A DNA stretch of 5,932 nucleotides from Rhodothermales bacterium (GTDB taxonomy: Bacteria > Bacteroidota > Rhodothermia > Rhodothermales > VXPQ01). The stretch lies in the NCBI GenBank assembly GCA_028283985.1, contig JANQSQ010000249.1, positions 1 through 5,932 on the forward strand. The letters run 5' to 3'. Below the pieces are notes generated by a model. That model had not been told where the DNA came from and made no database searches. It saw only the letters and a program-made list of their open reading frames with translations. The position numbers were made by a program, and so were the translations under genes. Of the stretch, positions 5,804 to 5,932 are shown piece by piece (the stretch's first letter is position 1; the number at the start of each line of letters is the position of its first letter).

Positions 5804-5847
5804 CAGTGTGTTATATGTGTCATAACTTGTTGTCCGGCAACACACTG
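5804..5847. other. inverted repeat with nested stems after the partial gene
   Basis: CAGTGTGTT (5804-5812) and AACACACTG (5839-5847) are a perfect nine-base inverted repeat separated by 26 nt. Read on the minus strand, the interior can form two further small stems, GTTG/CAAC and GTTAT/ATAAC, partly competing with the outer stem, so a three-way junction is possible. It begins 11 nt beyond the stop of the partial gene on the right edge, where a terminator would be expected, but it lacks a T-tract. Confidence 0.45.
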
Positions 5848-5858
5848 TAACGATTCGT

Positions 5859-5932
5859 CTAACGCACCTCGAAAAGACTGTCCGGAAGCATAAAGGTGGC
5901 CGGACCGAGTATGGAACCGTGCGCCTGATCGG
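5859..5932 (-). CDS. C-terminal end of an unidentified protein (partial)
   Basis: The minus strand enters from the right edge in an open frame that ends at TAG (5861-5859). The visible 23 residues contain ILGPATFMLPDSLFEVR, which looks like a genuine folded C-terminus with reasonable codon third-position bias. The plus-strand frame over the same bases is also open, but it has no start codon. Too little is present to name a family. It probably lies upstream of the fmdB-like gene in the same direction, with a 153-nt spacer containing two hairpins. Confidence 0.45.
   Translation of the reverse strand, partial: DQAHGSILGPATFMLPDSLFEVR

Noticed and set aside
1..5932. CRISPR array, tRNA, rRNA or insertion sequence
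   Set aside because: I saw no regularly spaced repeats, tRNA-like cloverleaf with a T-loop consensus, rRNA sequence or transposase motif on either strand.

Overview
The window looks like a chromosomal stretch from a fairly GC-rich bacterium, most likely of the Bacteroidota/Rhodothermota group. Three things point that way. One promoter (minus strand, 5323 to 5291) matches the Bacteroidetes sigma-factor consensus, TTTG-21 nt-TATTTTTG. Several genes start without a clear Shine-Dalgarno sequence. The window also pairs a heme O synthase gene with an ABC-2 exporter and carries a FmdB-type small protein. The phylum assignment is an inference and was not checked by search.

Layout. Bases 1-226 hold no convincing gene but contain a 95-bp imperfect palindrome (11-105) of REP/BIME type. 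A plus-strand operon follows: ctaB/cyoE heme O synthase (227-1195), an ABC ATPase (1242-2201) and its ABC-2 permease (2198-2983), the last two joined by an ATGA overlap. Bases 2984-3238 are a short, structured intergenic region with a near-consensus sigma70-like promoter (3097-3125), a stem-loop and two abutting palindromes (3201-3219). These precede a possible 44-aa acidic protein (3239-3373).

The rest is on the minus strand. A partial gene enters from the right edge (stop at 5859-5861). Then comes a FmdB-like protein that has lost its zinc-ribbon cysteines (5343-5705). A two-gene operon follows with its own promoter: a 97-aa basic protein of unknown function (4973-5266) and a 530-aa protein (3375-4967). 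The larger protein ends in an ImmA/IrrE-type HExxH metallopeptidase domain and begins with about 330 residues of unrecognised sequence.

How the genes work together. ctaB supplies heme O for a terminal oxidase, and the adjacent exporter may serve envelope or oxidase biogenesis, but its substrate cannot be read from sequence. The 97-aa/530-aa pair is the most interesting part. It is lower in GC than the flanking operon (47% against 62% in hand-counted sample lines), tightly coupled, and autonomously promoted, and it sits between housekeeping genes like an inserted accessory cassette. ImmA/IrrE proteases usually cleave a partner repressor or antitoxin, so a regulatory, toxin-antitoxin-like or defence role is plausible but unproven.
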